From contig NC_087068.1 in the NCBI RefSeq assembly GCF_963678635.1, positions 7,944,027-8,008,026 of the forward strand: a stretch of 64,000 bases of DNA. Direction: 5' to 3'. This document shows positions 31,493 to 41,421 of the stretch, one piece after another. The position numbers were made by a program, and so were the translations under genes. The notes beneath the pieces are model-generated. The model did not search any database, was not told the DNA's origin, and was given only the letters and a program-made list of their open reading frames with translations. Source of the stretch: Symsagittifera roscoffensis (lineage: Eukaryota; Xenacoelomorpha; Acoela; Convolutidae). Positions within the stretch are counted from its first letter, which is position 1, and every line of letters starts with the position of its first letter.

Positions 31493-32800
31493 TCACAAGC
31501 AAGGATTCATCATTAGATAATCCCCTTCTTCCATGTCTGCAGGTATACACCAGTCTTTTGTCGATGGATTGTGTGGCTTGATGTTCTCGTAGTGGGCGGC
31601 TCGGCCAGTACTCAGTCTATAAAAGCGTCCCTCCTGGTGCACCTCTGTAATCATGAAGGGTCCTCTCCATTTTTTTAGGAGCTTTTTCGTCCCTTTCGGT
31701 GGTATAACGTTCTGAAATACCCATACGTAGTCTCCCACCGAGTAAGCCTTTGCACCAGCTGCTTTCTTGTCGAATCTTTTCCTCTGCCTTGCCTGTGCTT
31801 GCTAAGTATTTCGTCTACACAAATCGTTCAACTCCTGTTGGCGTCTGATCACATCCCTCACGTAGACCTGTGGGGACGTTTTCTTTCCCACATACTCTGG
31901 GTAGAAGAAGGTTAAGGGTAAAGACTTTTCGTGTCCAGTTAGCATCATATGTGGACTGACTCCGGTGGTGGAGTGTTGCGTGCTGTTATATGCTCCCATC
32001 ACCTGTGGAAGGTATCTGTCCCAATCGGTCATGTACCTGGAACAATATACTCTCAGCATCAACACTAACGTCCTATTCTGTCTTTCCACTAAGCCATTCG
32101 TCTGATGGTGGTATGTCGTGGAGTGAGCCTGAGCGACTTGTGAGCGTCTCATAAGCTCTTTCGTAAGCTCTCCTACGAAAGCTGTTCCATTATCCGATTG
32201 AAACGTCATCGGACAACCATGTCTTGCTATCCACGTTTTGATCAGGTGGTCGCATGTCTCTTCCGCCGAGGCAATTATGCAGGGCACGGCCTCTGCATAC
32301 TTCGTAAAACGATCTATCATGACCAACACCTGATTATAACCACTGTCTGTCATGCATATTTTCTGGTGATCTATCTGCACCACCTCGTTGAATTCAGACA
32401 ACTCGATCGATTGTAAAGGAAATCGCAACTTCCTTGGATCCTTGTCCTGTTGGCATGACAGACATGCTGTTACCCACTTCTCGCATGCTTTTTTCATCCC
32501 AGGCCACTCGAAGCGCTTCAGGATCCTCTGATATACTTTGTCGATCCCCTGATGGCCCATCTGATCATGTGACCTGAATAATAGCTCTGTCTGATAGAGT
32601 TGCGGTAACACTATCGCGTTATACTTGTATAGGACTCTGTCTTCCTCCCTTCTTTTGCAAGCCACAATCCCGTCCTTGTTCAAATATAACCTCCCTTCCT
32701 TCTGCATGAAGTACTGTCTCAGGATGCGATAACTATCTTCCTCGAGGTCTCCTTTATCCGGAGAACCATTCTCGATCCACCTTTTCAGGTTGCTTGTCAT
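31493..32800 (-). CDS. Integrase (G1), one in-frame stop
   Basis: 32800-31802 encodes a full integrase N-terminal and core region. The zinc finger has His78, His83, Cys113 and Cys116. The catalytic triad is Asp144 (QIDHQKI), Asp203 (QSDNGTAF) and Glu239 (LVERQN), with exactly 35 residues between the last two. An in-frame TAG (31802-31804) separates it from 31738-31493, which has GDYVWVFQNVIPPKG and KKWRGPFMITEVHQEGRFYR, the C-terminal domain found in Gypsy integrases. Apart from that TAG the reading frame is continuous. It would insert the cDNA into host DNA. Confidence 0.9.
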
Positions 32801-32983
32801 GCGATCATTTTTTTTGCGCCCTTAGAAGATCCGAGAGTCTGTATCTCGCCTTTAAGTACGTCTTCATGACCCTCATCTGACTATTCAGCTCGTTGGGCTG
32901 GTGTGTGTCTTCTTCCCACTTAACGCACCGAATCTTCGCCAACAGCTGTGTTTCTTGTTTAAACGGCTGAAGATCAGTCCTGA

Positions 32984-33511
32984 CTACCTCTTTTCCGGCA
33001 ACAGGCTTATCGAACGTTTCGATACCGCTAATGTCTGCAAGTCATCCGCTGCGTTGTCAAAGACTCTTTCGCTTGGTATAAGGTAGCGATCGCTGTCAGG
33101 ATCCTGGTACACCTCTCTGTCCAGATCCCTTGCCCGAGTTTCCACTAGTAGTGTGTGGATCGCTAGTTCTGACAGTTCTGATACCGAGCTCGAGTTCCTG
33201 TCTGAATAGGTGTCCATTCCTGAGTTACGGGAATTGTCATCCGTTGAAGAGATTGTGCTGGAGACTGCACGGTTCTGCAGATCATGTCTGTGCCTTCTTC
33301 GCATCCATCTGAACTTCCCGGACAAAACTTTGTTCTCTAGTTCCTGTTTTCCATCAGGAATTTTCTCGTCTATCTCAGACTCCCCGGAAAAATTTTCTTG
33401 TCCCGGGTGTTGATCTTGTGATCGCTGATTTTTCTCATCATTCGTCTCCCCGGACAAATAGTCTTGCAGCAGATTTTGTCCTACCTTTTCACCTTCCTTC
33501 TCCTGGTCCAC
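32984..33511 (-). pseudogene. Acidic connection between RNase H and integrase (G1)
   Basis: A 175-codon low-complexity frame rich in Glu, Asp, Ser and Gln, equivalent to the acidic connection of G2a. It contains three SGE or SGK repeats, encoded by polypurine-like sequences. It is separated from RNase H and integrase by frame changes near 33520 and 32830-32980. No fold is predicted. Confidence 0.6.
33313..33457 (-). promoter_or_regulatory. Three internal polypurine-like motifs (G1)
   Basis: Sense GTCCGGGAAGT (about 33313-33327), TTCCGGGGAGT (33378-33392) and GTCCGGGGAGA (33444-33457). Each is one base from the shared core. They lie in the same place as the two exact copies in G2a. Confidence 0.45.
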
Positions 33512-33544
33512 AAAGGTGACGGTTTTATTTCGCCTGCTGCTCCC

Positions 33545-34153
33545 CTATTCCTTCTGTCCGTAAGAAGTACTGGTTAAAATCTCGTGGGGTATTGAGGATA
33601 CTAGTTGCTGAACTATTGTCCTACAATCCCTCTCTTTCTCTGCGTGCTGTCGTCTGGACGGCATGATCTTCACCTTCTCACTGACTGTTAGCGATACCAC
33701 TGCTGCTGTCCACTCGGGGTCATCTCTGGTCACTTCTCTTTCTAACAATCCACCCAGCATCCGCATCACTTGCGGTGTGACTTGCACCGTTTTATCCAAT
33801 AATGAGAGGCTGTTTACGTTCATGCGAGAGAGTTCTTGCTGTACTAGATTTGAGCGCAGCAACAGATCCAAGGGGACCGGGTCCACCTTGGATAGGATCT
33901 TTATCTCGGCTGCTTTCTCTACTGGTAACTCAGGATGCCCTGGAATTGGATGTCCAGACTTATCCAGCCATCTCGTTAGGGGAAGCGCTTCATAAGTTTC
34001 TTTGTTCAGAAACGAGAATCCCTCCTTTGTTTCCGCCTGATTGGCCTGCTTCTGCTCCAATCTTTCATAGAACTCAGTTTTCTTGTTGAGGCTGTCAGCA
34101 TTCTGGTGTTTATCACGCATCCTATGTTCGATTATCATATGGTAGCCATCCAA
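33545..34153 (-). pseudogene. RNase H C-terminal region and linker (G1)
   Basis: A 202-codon frame starting DGYHMIIEHRMRDKHQNADSL, the end of the Gypsy RNase H. It is followed by a linker shared with G2a (FSFLNKETYEALPLTRWLDKSG). It is in frame with 34181-35242 apart from a stop at 34181, where G2a reads MDQSYIGRW. It ends with a frameshift at about 33530. Confidence 0.75.
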
Positions 34154-34180
34154 TCTTACTATCCATCTACCAATATAACT

Positions 34181-35242
34181 CTAATCCATCGAGTAGGTCT
34201 TCAACCAGTATAACGCTCTGTTGTCCACGCGTAACTTGAAGGGAGCGCTCCCCAAGTATGCTCGGTACTTTTCCACGAAGGTGACTACTGCAAACATTTC
34301 TGCTTTTGGTGCGCCATACTTCATCTCTGTCTCACTCAAGACTTTGCTGCCGTATGCGATGGGACGGAGAACTGTTCTTCCGTTCCATTCTTGCTCTTGA
34401 TGCAATATTCCTGAGATGGCCACTACCGATGCGTCTGTGTCAAGAACATACATGCCCTTTTCTGTAGGCATGCCTAGCACTGGCGCTTCGCAAAGTTCCC
34501 GCTTTATGTTCTCGAAAGCAACCTGTGCCTCATCCTTCCATTCGAACTTTTTCCCCTTGTTGCGCATCAGCTTCTGCATCGGGTACACCTTGTCCGCATA
34601 TCCTTTTATGAATTCCCGGTAGTAATTGGCAAACCCTAGGAAGCTCAGGAGCTGTGTGTCCGTTCTGGGAGCTTTCCATGTCAACACTGCTTCCACTGCT
34701 TCCAGGTCCGGCCTCACACCATGCCTATCCACCATTCTTCCCAGGTACTTAATCGAATCCCTAAGGATTTCACATTTCGATGGTTTGCACTTCAATCCTG
34801 CTCTTTTCGTGCATCCAAAGACCTCATCGAGCCTATCAATGCGGTCTTCCAGGGTCGGTGTCGCTATGACTACGTCATCCACGTAACACATCACGAGATT
34901 CCCGTACTTCTTGGTCACTCTCGTCAAAGCCTGAGCCATCAATCTTTGAAAAGTGGCCGTTGCATTGCACAAGCCGAAGGGCATCCTCTTCCACTGGTAC
35001 AATCCCAATTCGCACGCGAATCCGGTTTTCTCTCTGTCCTTCTTCCGCAGAGGGACCGGCCAGAAAGCAGAACCTAAGTCCAATGTGGTGAAGAACTTGG
35101 CATCACCAAGCTTAGATAGGCTCTCGTCTATTCGCGGTATCGGGTACGCATCTTTTATCGTTACCGCGTTCAAGTAACGAAAGTCGCAACAAAATCTCAG
35201 CTGCCCCCTTTCTTTTTCGCCATTACTACCCCGCAAGCCCAT
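34181..35242 (-). CDS. Reverse transcriptase and RNase H (G1)
   Basis: A 353-codon frame with the fingers, palm and RNase H start. DAYPIPRIDESLSKLGDAKFF and TTLDLGSAFWPVPL are the first catalytic block. PFGLCNATATFQRLM follows, then LVMCYVDDVVIATPT with YVDD at about residue 120, and LGFANYYREFI. RNase H starts VLDTDASVVAISGILHQEQ. It copies element RNA to cDNA. The first residues overlap a second frame (35197-35410) through a frameshift at about 35215. The N-terminal end of the RT was then cut off from protease by the Polinton insertion. Confidence 0.92.
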   Translation of the reverse strand: MGLRGSNGEKERGQLRFCCDFRYLNAVTIKDAYPIPRIDESLSKLGDAKFFTTLDLGSAFWPVPLRKKDREKTGFACELGLYQWKRMPFGLCNATATFQRLMAQALTRVTKKYGNLVMCYVDDVVIATPTLEDRIDRLDEVFGCTKRAGLKCKPSKCEILRDSIKYLGRMVDRHGVRPDLEAVEAVLTWKAPRTDTQLLSFLGFANYYREFIKGYADKVYPMQKLMRNKGKKFEWKDEAQVAFENIKRELCEAPVLGMPTEKGMYVLDTDASVVAISGILHQEQEWNGRTVLRPIAYGSKVLSETEMKYGAPKAEMFAVVTFVEKYRAYLGSAPFKLRVDNRALYWLKTYSMD

Positions 35243-35410
35243 GGCGATTTCGAGGGTTCTATCATGTCGTATTCAAGCAACATTTCTATTTCCGCTCGGC
35301 ACGCTTCCGATTTGTGTGGCGTCATTCGTCTTGCGCCTTCCCTATGGGGAACGGCGCCCTCTTCAAGTTCGATTTCGTGTTCGACGAAATTACAGCAACC
35401 GATATCCGCC
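35197..35410 (-). pseudogene. RT N-terminal part next to the Polinton (G1)
   Basis: Encodes ADIGCCNFVEHEIELEEGAV and CRAEIEMLLEYDMIEPSKSP, the start of the RT. The open frame continues rightward only into Polinton terminal repeat sequence, which is not part of the gene. G2a (about 12180-12360) shows the undisturbed order. Confidence 0.8.
35346..35410. repeat. 65-bp target duplication, left copy
   Basis: Identical to 43210-43274 on the other side of the Polinton. The G1 gene sequence continues from the right copy into TTATG, so the stretch was duplicated at insertion. Confidence 0.9.
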
Positions 35411-35643
35411 AGTAGTATTGTAATCCGCCGTGTGTCCTTAGGGGGGGGGGGGGGTCTTTTCGACGGTAGGGGTCTTTGGGGTCCTACCAAAAGTAGGGTC
35501 CAAAAGGACCCATCTTTTTTAAAGACCCCAAATTACCCTGCCCGAAATAAAAAGACCCCTCTCTTAGGACACCCGACAGACAAAATACTTTGGTATTTAT
35601 TTTCGCGCGGTGGTTAAATTTAATCCCTTCCAAACTTTCCCAC
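35411..35643. repeat. Polinton left terminal inverted repeat
   Basis: 233 bp, nearly identical to the reverse complement of 42933-43162. It contains a run of 14 G and the perfect palindrome GGGTCC-AAAA-GGACCC. Confidence 0.95.
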
Positions 35644-36067
35644 CACTAAATAAGTATGGGTATATCCGGCTGCGGTTTTTTCGCTTATTTTTATCTAAAA
35701 GCTAATCCTTTTCGTTCATATAAATATGAGTTTACATAAAGTACCATTCACATTTCCTTTTAAAAATTTTTGGTAATTATTGTTCGTTTCTCTTTCTTAT
35801 TTTATTTTCAAACTTATTTCCAAGTCTCCCTTAATTTCGACTTGCACCATTTTGATTCTTTTAGCCTTACTATTAGCTTACTTTGGGAAACTTCGCTCCT
35901 GCTTCAATCCTTCGCTCCTGCTTCAAGGGTAAGTTGCAATTACCAGTCTCTTTTGCGCCGGTCTATTTAACTTAAAACAATGTTTGCTGAATGTTTTATA
36001 TTTACAAATGTACAGCCGTAATTCCAAGTAACAAGGCAATTTGGCCGACATTTTCAAGTGAAAAATT
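35644..36067. other. Polinton left noncoding region
   Basis: AT-rich, with a short direct repeat (TTCGCTCCTGCTTCAA) at about 35893-35927. No gene was seen. Confidence 0.5.
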
Positions 36068-36727
36068 TTATTGATCAACTTTATCAAGTTTTCTCCTTTT
36101 TTTCTGACTAGAACGAACAGACGCTTCTGTTAGAATGAATGGATTATTGATAGGCGGAGGGTCTCTTGAACTGCTAGCTGCGCTTTCTTCTTGAAGCTCT
36201 TCCTCCGTATAGCTTTCTTGAAGAAAGCCCCAATCTGGGACCCGGAATTCCGGCGATTGCCAGCTTTCGCTGTTTTCGCTGCTATAAGTCGGGGTATTTG
36301 TCAACTGTGAGTTTGCCCACTCGCTTTCTTCCGCAATGGCCTCGAAGAACACATTTTCTTCTGTAGACCTGTGTCCAAAGGGCAATGTAGCTATCCCGTC
36401 GAATAGTAAGAACCGCTTACTATCGAAGGGTGAAAGGGCAATTCGGTTCTGCGCTATGGTTATGTTGGTATGGGCTTTCGATTTTATTGAGTAGTTGTAT
36501 ATACGAAGGGTTTTTCCACTCAGTAATGTTTCCCTGAACCTCTGGTGTGTAAGTTGCTGCTGGGAGTGTTGTACTACTCCTTTTGCACTCCTTTTGCTAG
36601 TTGAATCTAAATAAAGAACAAAGATTAGCCCATAAACATATTTTAGCTTTGTAAGACCAGTTCTAGTATTAATAACGAAAACGGTTCCCAAATTTGAATA
36701 TTTTGAAGACTCAATATCTAATAACAT
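36068..36727 (-). pseudogene. Probable C-terminal remnant of Polinton DNA polymerase
   Basis: 219 codons. The middle has SAKGVVQ and LTHQRFRETLLSG, then NRIALSPFDSKRFLLFDG and TLPFGH. From memory this resembles the C-terminal end of protein-primed B-family polymerases of Polinton-type elements (a KGV segment, then a KxALSxxDxKR...GH tail). No polymerase palm (such as a DTD motif) is present anywhere in the element, so only the tail remains. The last 60 residues are acidic and serine rich and may be unrelated. The 5' end is undefined, and a 44-bp tandem repeat precedes it. Confidence 0.45.
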
Positions 36728-36740
36728 TCCAATTTTTTCA

Positions 36741-36828
36741 ATTCCAAAAAGTTTAAATATCTTAATTCATTCCAAATCATAAAAATTCCAAAAAGTTTAA
36801 ATATCTTAATTCATTCCAAATCATAAAA
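36741..36828. repeat. 44-bp tandem duplication
   Basis: Two perfect 44-bp copies (36741-36784 and 36785-36828) followed by a partial third. They are AT-rich and lie upstream of the polymerase remnant. Confidence 0.9.
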
Positions 36829-36926
36829 ATTCCAAATCGTGTCATTATCAAAAAATCATTCCATGTCAAAATTTTAAATTTGTTAACGTCAAAAGTTACA
36901 AAAGTGCGTTTGTGGTGAGTATTTGT

Positions 36927-37685
36927 TTAAAACATTTTAAATGATGAGTTGCTAAAAACTTTGCGATGATTTGGTTCAATGCTGCACACGTAACCGTTTT
37001 TCACTCGTCGATTAGTATCAATGACTCTGAGCAACGGTGCTTTGGTGTCACCCACAATCTGATAATGGATTATATCCAAGTAGATAAACATCATTTGGGC
37101 TCCAGCAGAGATATCGACAGGGTAGTCGGAAATGAAGTTTTGCGATGTGAGAGTGCTATGGATATGACTGGATTCTTTATAGCCGATATGGTAGCCCGTT
37201 CCATCTCTTATACCTTTGAAACCCAAAATACTAGGAATTTGTGGGCTCTCAAAGGTAATGCCTTCCCAATAATGCATCCAAATTGAAAGATGTTTGGTAA
37301 TGGGGTCGATGCTATAAGTGAAATTATCAAGATCAACCTTCCGATTGATTTCGTTGAATAATTTCTCGATTTCGCCATATTCACCCTTTGTTATTTCAGT
37401 TTTCTCTCCATCATATGGTCTAGATATTTTATCTTTTGCCACTTTAAGACTTGCTCTAACTTTGTCTTTTTTATAGTACACTATTTTAGTATCTGTTACA
37501 TTGTTAAAATGAGTGGGAAACGTTATTTCTGACAATGCAACTCTCCATTCGCCTTGCAGATCGATATTTTCACTCAGCAGGTTTTTAAAAATCGCTAGTG
37601 AGTTGTCAATGAAGATATTCATTGAGGCTGATGACACCAATGTAATACTAAAGGAATCTTTGTCACCTCCAAAGTTGCTAGACAT
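36927..37685 (-). CDS. Polinton capsid-like (penton or minor capsid candidate)
   Basis: 252 codons, uninterrupted. The start SFSITLVSSASMNIFIDNSL, then LQGEWRVALSEITFP, follows a pattern seen in capsid-associated proteins of Polinton-like elements (a LxSxxS segment, then a GxWxVxLxEIxxP segment). Beta-rich predicted character throughout. Such proteins would form the vertices of an icosahedral particle. It sits next to the integrase, four bases downstream of its stop. It is too short for a double jelly-roll major capsid protein. The exact role (penton, minor capsid or other) is inferred. Confidence 0.5.
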   Translation of the reverse strand: MSSNFGGDKDSFSITLVSSASMNIFIDNSLAIFKNLLSENIDLQGEWRVALSEITFPTHFNNVTDTKIVYYKKDKVRASLKVAKDKISRPYDGEKTEITKGEYGEIEKLFNEINRKVDLDNFTYSIDPITKHLSIWMHYWEGITFESPQIPSILGFKGIRDGTGYHIGYKESSHIHSTLTSQNFISDYPVDISAGAQMMFIYLDIIHYQIVGDTKAPLLRVIDTNRRVKNGYVCSIEPNHRKVFSNSSFKMF

Positions 37686-37688
37686 TGT

Positions 37689-38887
37689 TTAGCTTGACCC
37701 TTCCTTTTCCAATACTCTGATTAGTTCGGGCTCATAAAATTTACCCTCTATTGGTTCTCTATCAGCGTCGATAAGATTATAAGTCGGTGGGTTCCTTGTT
37801 GGTATGTCAAATATTTCAAAAACTTCGTCAGTGATGGATTGTTTATAACCTTTTCGAAAAGGGATGTCAATTTTTGCTATTCTCACAAAATCGCCAACGT
37901 AGAGCTTTGGTCGGCGAACCAGTTTCAATGATTGTTCCGCTCTTAATGAAATTAGACGTGGAACATCCTTTTTTGTCACTTTATTGGGGGCTAATTTGAT
38001 GACGCGGTTTGTTCTCGAATTTATTGTGTTGACAAAGTCTTGAAGCTTATCGATGTAAGAGTAGGTCCATTTGTCCTCCAAATACTTATAAATCAAACTT
38101 TTTAGTGATCGGATGTTCCTCTCGGCGAAAGCGGACTTCTTTTCACTCTCTGTTGTATATGTCTTGATACCCTTTTTCTCACATAAAGTTTTGAATGACC
38201 CCTTGAACTCGGTGCCTTTATCTACCCAGACTTTTTTCGGTTTCTCTGTCTTTATCATTTGATTGAACGCTTCTGCAGTTGTTGTGGCATACTTTGATTT
38301 CAGTGGCTGCACGCGAAGATAACGGGACATTTGATATCTTTGTTGTATTTTGCTAGTTTATCAACATATGCCAAATCGATTGACCATATTTCGTTTATGT
38401 CATAAACTATCACTTTAAGCCGAGCTATTTTGCGGCGAACTGTTCGGTATTTTGTATAAAATGGTTCTGTATGTAAAAAATGTTTAACTTTTCGTCTTGG
38501 TATGACCGTTGTAGCCTTCAAAGTTTTAACACTACCGAACAATGCTGGACCTTTATCTGTGTAACTCTTTTTCAAAAGTTTTTCCTCAGTTGGTGTAGGT
38601 TTCCCATCTTTTACTTTTTGTCTCCGTCTTTTCTGACGTTGAAGAATCTGAATCGTTATAGGGCGTACCGTACGATTCACTGTCGTCTTCGTCTTTCTCT
38701 CTTTCTTTGACTCTTTCCGTGGTGGCTTTCTTTCTTGTTTTGAGTCGTTTGGTTTGTTTTGAACTTGATGATGGCTTACTACTGTCGAGGGTTTTTGTTT
38801 TGCCCGAGGTTGACGGAGATTTGGTTGGACTTTTGGTTTTTCGTTGGGCCTGTTCTTTAATCTTTGACTGAACCGCGTGTTTGGCAT
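37689..38887 (-). pseudogene. Polinton integrase, frameshifted
   Basis: Two overlapping frames form one retroviral-type integrase. 38887-38300 has the zinc-domain region and the first Asp (EIWSIDLAYVDKLAKYNK). 38330-37689 has the second Asp (VWVDKGTEFKGSF), the Glu (SAFAERNIRSLK) and a C-terminal domain (LYVGDFVRI). At the junction the expected beta-strand residues between NKDIK and SRYLRVQPLK are missing, so a small deletion shifted the frame. The first 90 or so residues of 38887-38300 overlap the neighbouring ORF and are probably not integrase. The catalytic residues are all present, but the gene is broken. Confidence 0.85.
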
Positions 38888-39494
38888 ACTTGTTAATAAC
38901 AGACTCTTCGGTAAGTTCGAGAGCGGATAAAATCATTATGTAAGCAGGGTTGTGTAGTATTTTAGTTTGCTGTTGTATATCATACAAAAATGATGCTGCT
39001 TTGAGACCGGTTGGTACATTGTCAACATAAATTGTTTCATCCATGGCGTTTATTGAGACTCGAGTTGAGCTTTTGATAACCTCCAGGATATTTTTAGCTC
39101 TCGTGAATTTTTTATCCTCCATTATTTGCAATTGTAATAGAATGCGTTCATAGTTTATTTTATTATCCTTTCGCTCCTTCTCATCCACAATCCGCTTCTC
39201 CTCTTCCTCCCCACCTTCCTGATATTGATTAGTCTCATCTTCTGTAAGAAGTCCTGTTGATTGTTCCCCAGGGTCAACAATAGGCGTTGAGGGAGGTGTT
39301 GGGGGAAGGGGTAGTGGAAGAGTTTCAGTCGATACTGAGTTATGCTTCGTGGGTATTAGAGGTCTCATGCGGTTCAAGTAAGATAACTGGGGCTTTTTGT
39401 GTTTAATTGAACTGTTAAACAGCACTTGTGATGCATGCGGTTGCTCACGGATATATGTATGTTTTGGAATTAAAACAAACTCTTCTGCTGCCAT
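38586..39494 (-). CDS. Polinton conserved protein, charged C-terminus
   Basis: 302 codons starting MAAEEFVLIPKHTYIREQP. The middle has VPTGLKAASFLYDIQQQ and YIMILSALELTEESVINKYA. The last 100 residues are Lys/Ser/Thr-rich and disordered. Proteins with a similar N-terminal FVLIPK segment accompany integrase and ATPase in other Polintons; their role is not known to me. It sits directly downstream of the 102-codon ORF, and its end overlaps the integrase frame. Confidence 0.55.
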   Translation of the reverse strand: MAAEEFVLIPKHTYIREQPHASQVLFNSSIKHKKPQLSYLNRMRPLIPTKHNSVSTETLPLPLPPTPPSTPIVDPGEQSTGLLTEDETNQYQEGGEEEEKRIVDEKERKDNKINYERILLQLQIMEDKKFTRAKNILEVIKSSTRVSINAMDETIYVDNVPTGLKAASFLYDIQQQTKILHNPAYIMILSALELTEESVINKYAKHAVQSKIKEQAQRKTKSPTKSPSTSGKTKTLDSSKPSSSSKQTKRLKTRKKATTERVKEREKDEDDSESYGTPYNDSDSSTSEKTETKSKRWETYTN

Positions 39495-39497
39495 GTT

Positions 39498-39806
39498 TTA
39501 TGCTGATGGTAAGTATCTGTTGCAGAAGTAAAGTATCAGTCTGATCAAGTTGAAACCTTGTTTCGTTAGAATAATTGCTCGTTTTCGTTCAAGTTTTGTT
39601 TTTCGGCTGATTAAAAGTTTGTATGCCACTTCGAAATTTTCAATGTTTGGAATATTAACAGATACATTGCCATTGACTACATTGAGCAAACATTCACATA
39701 TAACTGAAATAACTTGAGGATTTGTTGTTTTTCTAATGAAGCTTCGGAGCTGGCTGGGATTCAATTGTACCATGTGCTGCAGAATAGATAATTTTTTCGC
39801 GTTCAT
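39498..39806 (-). CDS. Polinton small conserved protein (basic)
   Basis: 102 codons. NPQVISVICECLLNVVNGNV is followed by a basic segment (LLISRKTKLERKRAIILTKQGF) and a hydrophobic tail. This pattern of CEC/LNVxxGNV plus a basic stretch is common next to the ATPase in Polinton-like elements. It may be a core or virion-associated protein, which is inference. It overlaps the ATPase end by 74 bp. Confidence 0.5.
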   Translation of the reverse strand: MNAKKLSILQHMVQLNPSQLRSFIRKTTNPQVISVICECLLNVVNGNVSVNIPNIENFEVAYKLLISRKTKLERKRAIILTKQGFNLIRLILYFCNRYLPSA

Positions 39807-40455
39807 TTGTGAGAGGTGTAACCTCTGCCTGATTTATTGGTAAGTAAAAAATTGAGGGACCAGGTGGTGTAATGTTTGAACAATATCTCAAACAATCGGA
39901 TGTACGCGGATCCAAGTCGATTAAAAGATGACCGTATGTGTCTTTTGTAGCGAGCTGATAACAGTGTCTCAAAAATTTAGTGTTGTTCAATTGTCTTCCA
40001 AGATGATCAAGTTGCTGAATATCACGAGGTGATTTGAACAGAATGATGTGTGATGTGTTTAAATCAATTGTTCGAGACCATCTGCTTTGTTGGAACAAAT
40101 TATGTTTAACATATATTACATCTAGTCCTCGGTGTCTTCCTGCTGTTGCAAGTTTGACAAAGTCTTTATCGTTATAGATTTCTTCGCATGAATCATCAAA
40201 AACTAGAAGAATGTTTTCAAGGTTTCGCAAACTGTCAAAGCCATTGAATTTTATGAAAGTTAGATCAATGCTGTGGGTATTGGATTTTTCACTATAAAGA
40301 GGATGAATCTCTTTGTAAAAGTATAAGGCTCTTTGAAATTTGGGATAAAATGTTTTTCCTTTCAACAATTTGAATATCAGCTCTGTTTTTCCAGAACCCG
40401 AGGGGCCCACGATGGCTAAAAAAAGTCTCGTAGATGTATCAATAACTTTATTCAT
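39733..40455 (-). CDS. Polinton packaging ATPase (A32/FtsK-HerA type)
   Basis: 240 codons from the ATG at 40455, chosen because it overlaps the stop of the upstream membrane-protein gene by ATGA. Walker A is GPSGSGKT at residues 17-24, Walker B is ILLVFDD at 82-88, and a conserved ATAGRHRGLDVIYVKHN segment follows. This is the genome-packaging ATPase shared by Polintons, adintoviruses and large DNA viruses. It pumps DNA into preformed capsids. The frame is intact. Confidence 0.88.
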   Translation of the reverse strand: MNKVIDTSTRLFLAIVGPSGSGKTELIFKLLKGKTFYPKFQRALYFYKEIHPLYSEKSNTHSIDLTFIKFNGFDSLRNLENILLVFDDSCEEIYNDKDFVKLATAGRHRGLDVIYVKHNLFQQSRWSRTIDLNTSHIILFKSPRDIQQLDHLGRQLNNTKFLRHCYQLATKDTYGHLLIDLDPRTSDCLRYCSNITPPGPSIFYLPINQAEVTPLTNEREKIIYSAAHGTIESQPAPKLH

Positions 40456-40730
40456 ATTCTTGGATTTGGTAATACATAACCAACTAAACCCGATAAAATT
40501 GAAAACCAAATTGAGGTTTCTTCACAAGTTACCTGCGTTAATGAAAGTTTAAAAATACAAAAAGCCAATAAAATCAGAATTAACACCATTTGTGACATGA
40601 AAACTACTTCAGACCGTGGTACATTCACGTTATTGCAAAATTTCCATGATTTTTTCTCCATATGATTTTCGTCATACACAAAATCGGTAACTATAGTTCC
40701 ATCAGTCTCGTCAACTACTGTGTCATTCAT
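40452..40730 (-). CDS. Polinton small membrane protein
   Basis: About 92 codons from ATG 40730. There is an acidic N-terminus, then a transmembrane helix (SQMVLILILLAFCIFKLSL), then SILSGLVGYVLPNP. A two-segment protein ending in GY(L/V)LPNP is common in Polinton-like elements. It may sit in a membrane or virion. The stop overlaps the ATPase start. Confidence 0.55.
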   Translation of the reverse strand: MNDTVVDETDGTIVTDFVYDENHMEKKSWKFCNNVNVPRSEVVFMSQMVLILILLAFCIFKLSLTQVTCEETSIWFSILSGLVGYVLPNPRI

Positions 40731-40805
40731 TTCAATTTCCCTACCGCTTTCCCTCACTCTCGAACTTGCAGAATGAAAAATATATATCATATATAAAAAA
40801 ATTAA

Positions 40806-41126
40806 TTAAGCATCTGAACAGTAATAAATTTCATATCGTGTATAACCTGTATAGACACTCGGTTTATTATCATCATCAAAATCATAGTGCATTTCCAAAA
40901 CATAATTGGCTGGGACATGATCAGTTTTGGCATGATACACAATTTTCTTCACAGAATCTTCTCTTATTATTTTTTGAATCTCATTGGGTAGTTCACTGCT
41001 GGTTAGATCCATTTGAACTCCTGGTTGACGTTTGGGCACTAAGACTAGCTTGGGAAGACAAAGACCGCGCTTGCTGGGTAACATTACTGATGTATTTGAA
41101 TCGTTGAAAGTAGATGAATTGGTCAA
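40806..41126 (-). CDS. Polinton hypothetical protein 1
   Basis: 106 codons with no recognised domain. The C-terminal half is acidic with aromatic residues (VLEMHYDFDDDNKP, then YTGYTRYEIYYC). It overlaps the next ORF by about 130 bp in another frame, so one of the two starts may be wrong. Confidence 0.4.
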   Translation of the reverse strand: MTNSSTFNDSNTSVMLPSKRGLCLPKLVLVPKRQPGVQMDLTSSELPNEIQKIIREDSVKKIVYHAKTDHVPANYVLEMHYDFDDDNKPSVYTGYTRYEIYYCSDA

Positions 41127-41337
41127 TCAGGGGGAAGAACCTCCTCAAAGTGCACAACTCTTCTTCAGAAAGTGTAACTTGTTCTTTTCGTTGAACTACT
41201 TGGCCTCTACAATCAATGCGTTCAATCCTGGTCAATGAAATCTTTATGTTACTTTCTGGTGTCATCCAAGCACAAAGAACTGAATTTGGAGATATGTATG
41301 TCTCCACTTTCCCCTGACGCTCGTTGTTGACACTCAT
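40993..41337 (-). CDS. Polinton hypothetical protein 2
   Basis: 114 codons with a Ser/Thr/Gln-rich tail. The N-terminus (VETYISPNSVLCAWMTPESN) suggests a folded beta-rich domain. No family was recognised. It lies in the row of minus-strand genes upstream of the ATPase. Confidence 0.4.
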   Translation of the reverse strand: MSVNNERQGKVETYISPNSVLCAWMTPESNIKISLTRIERIDCRGQVVQRKEQVTLSEEELCTLRRFFPLIDQFIYFQRFKYISNVTQQARSLSSQASLSAQTSTRSSNGSNQQ

Positions 41338-41421
41338 TTTTCAACCAATCAAAGAACGCTTTCGACTTTTTTAATGCACAATGATTTTTAGAGTTATGGT
41401 GCGGTAGGTGTTTGTTACAAT

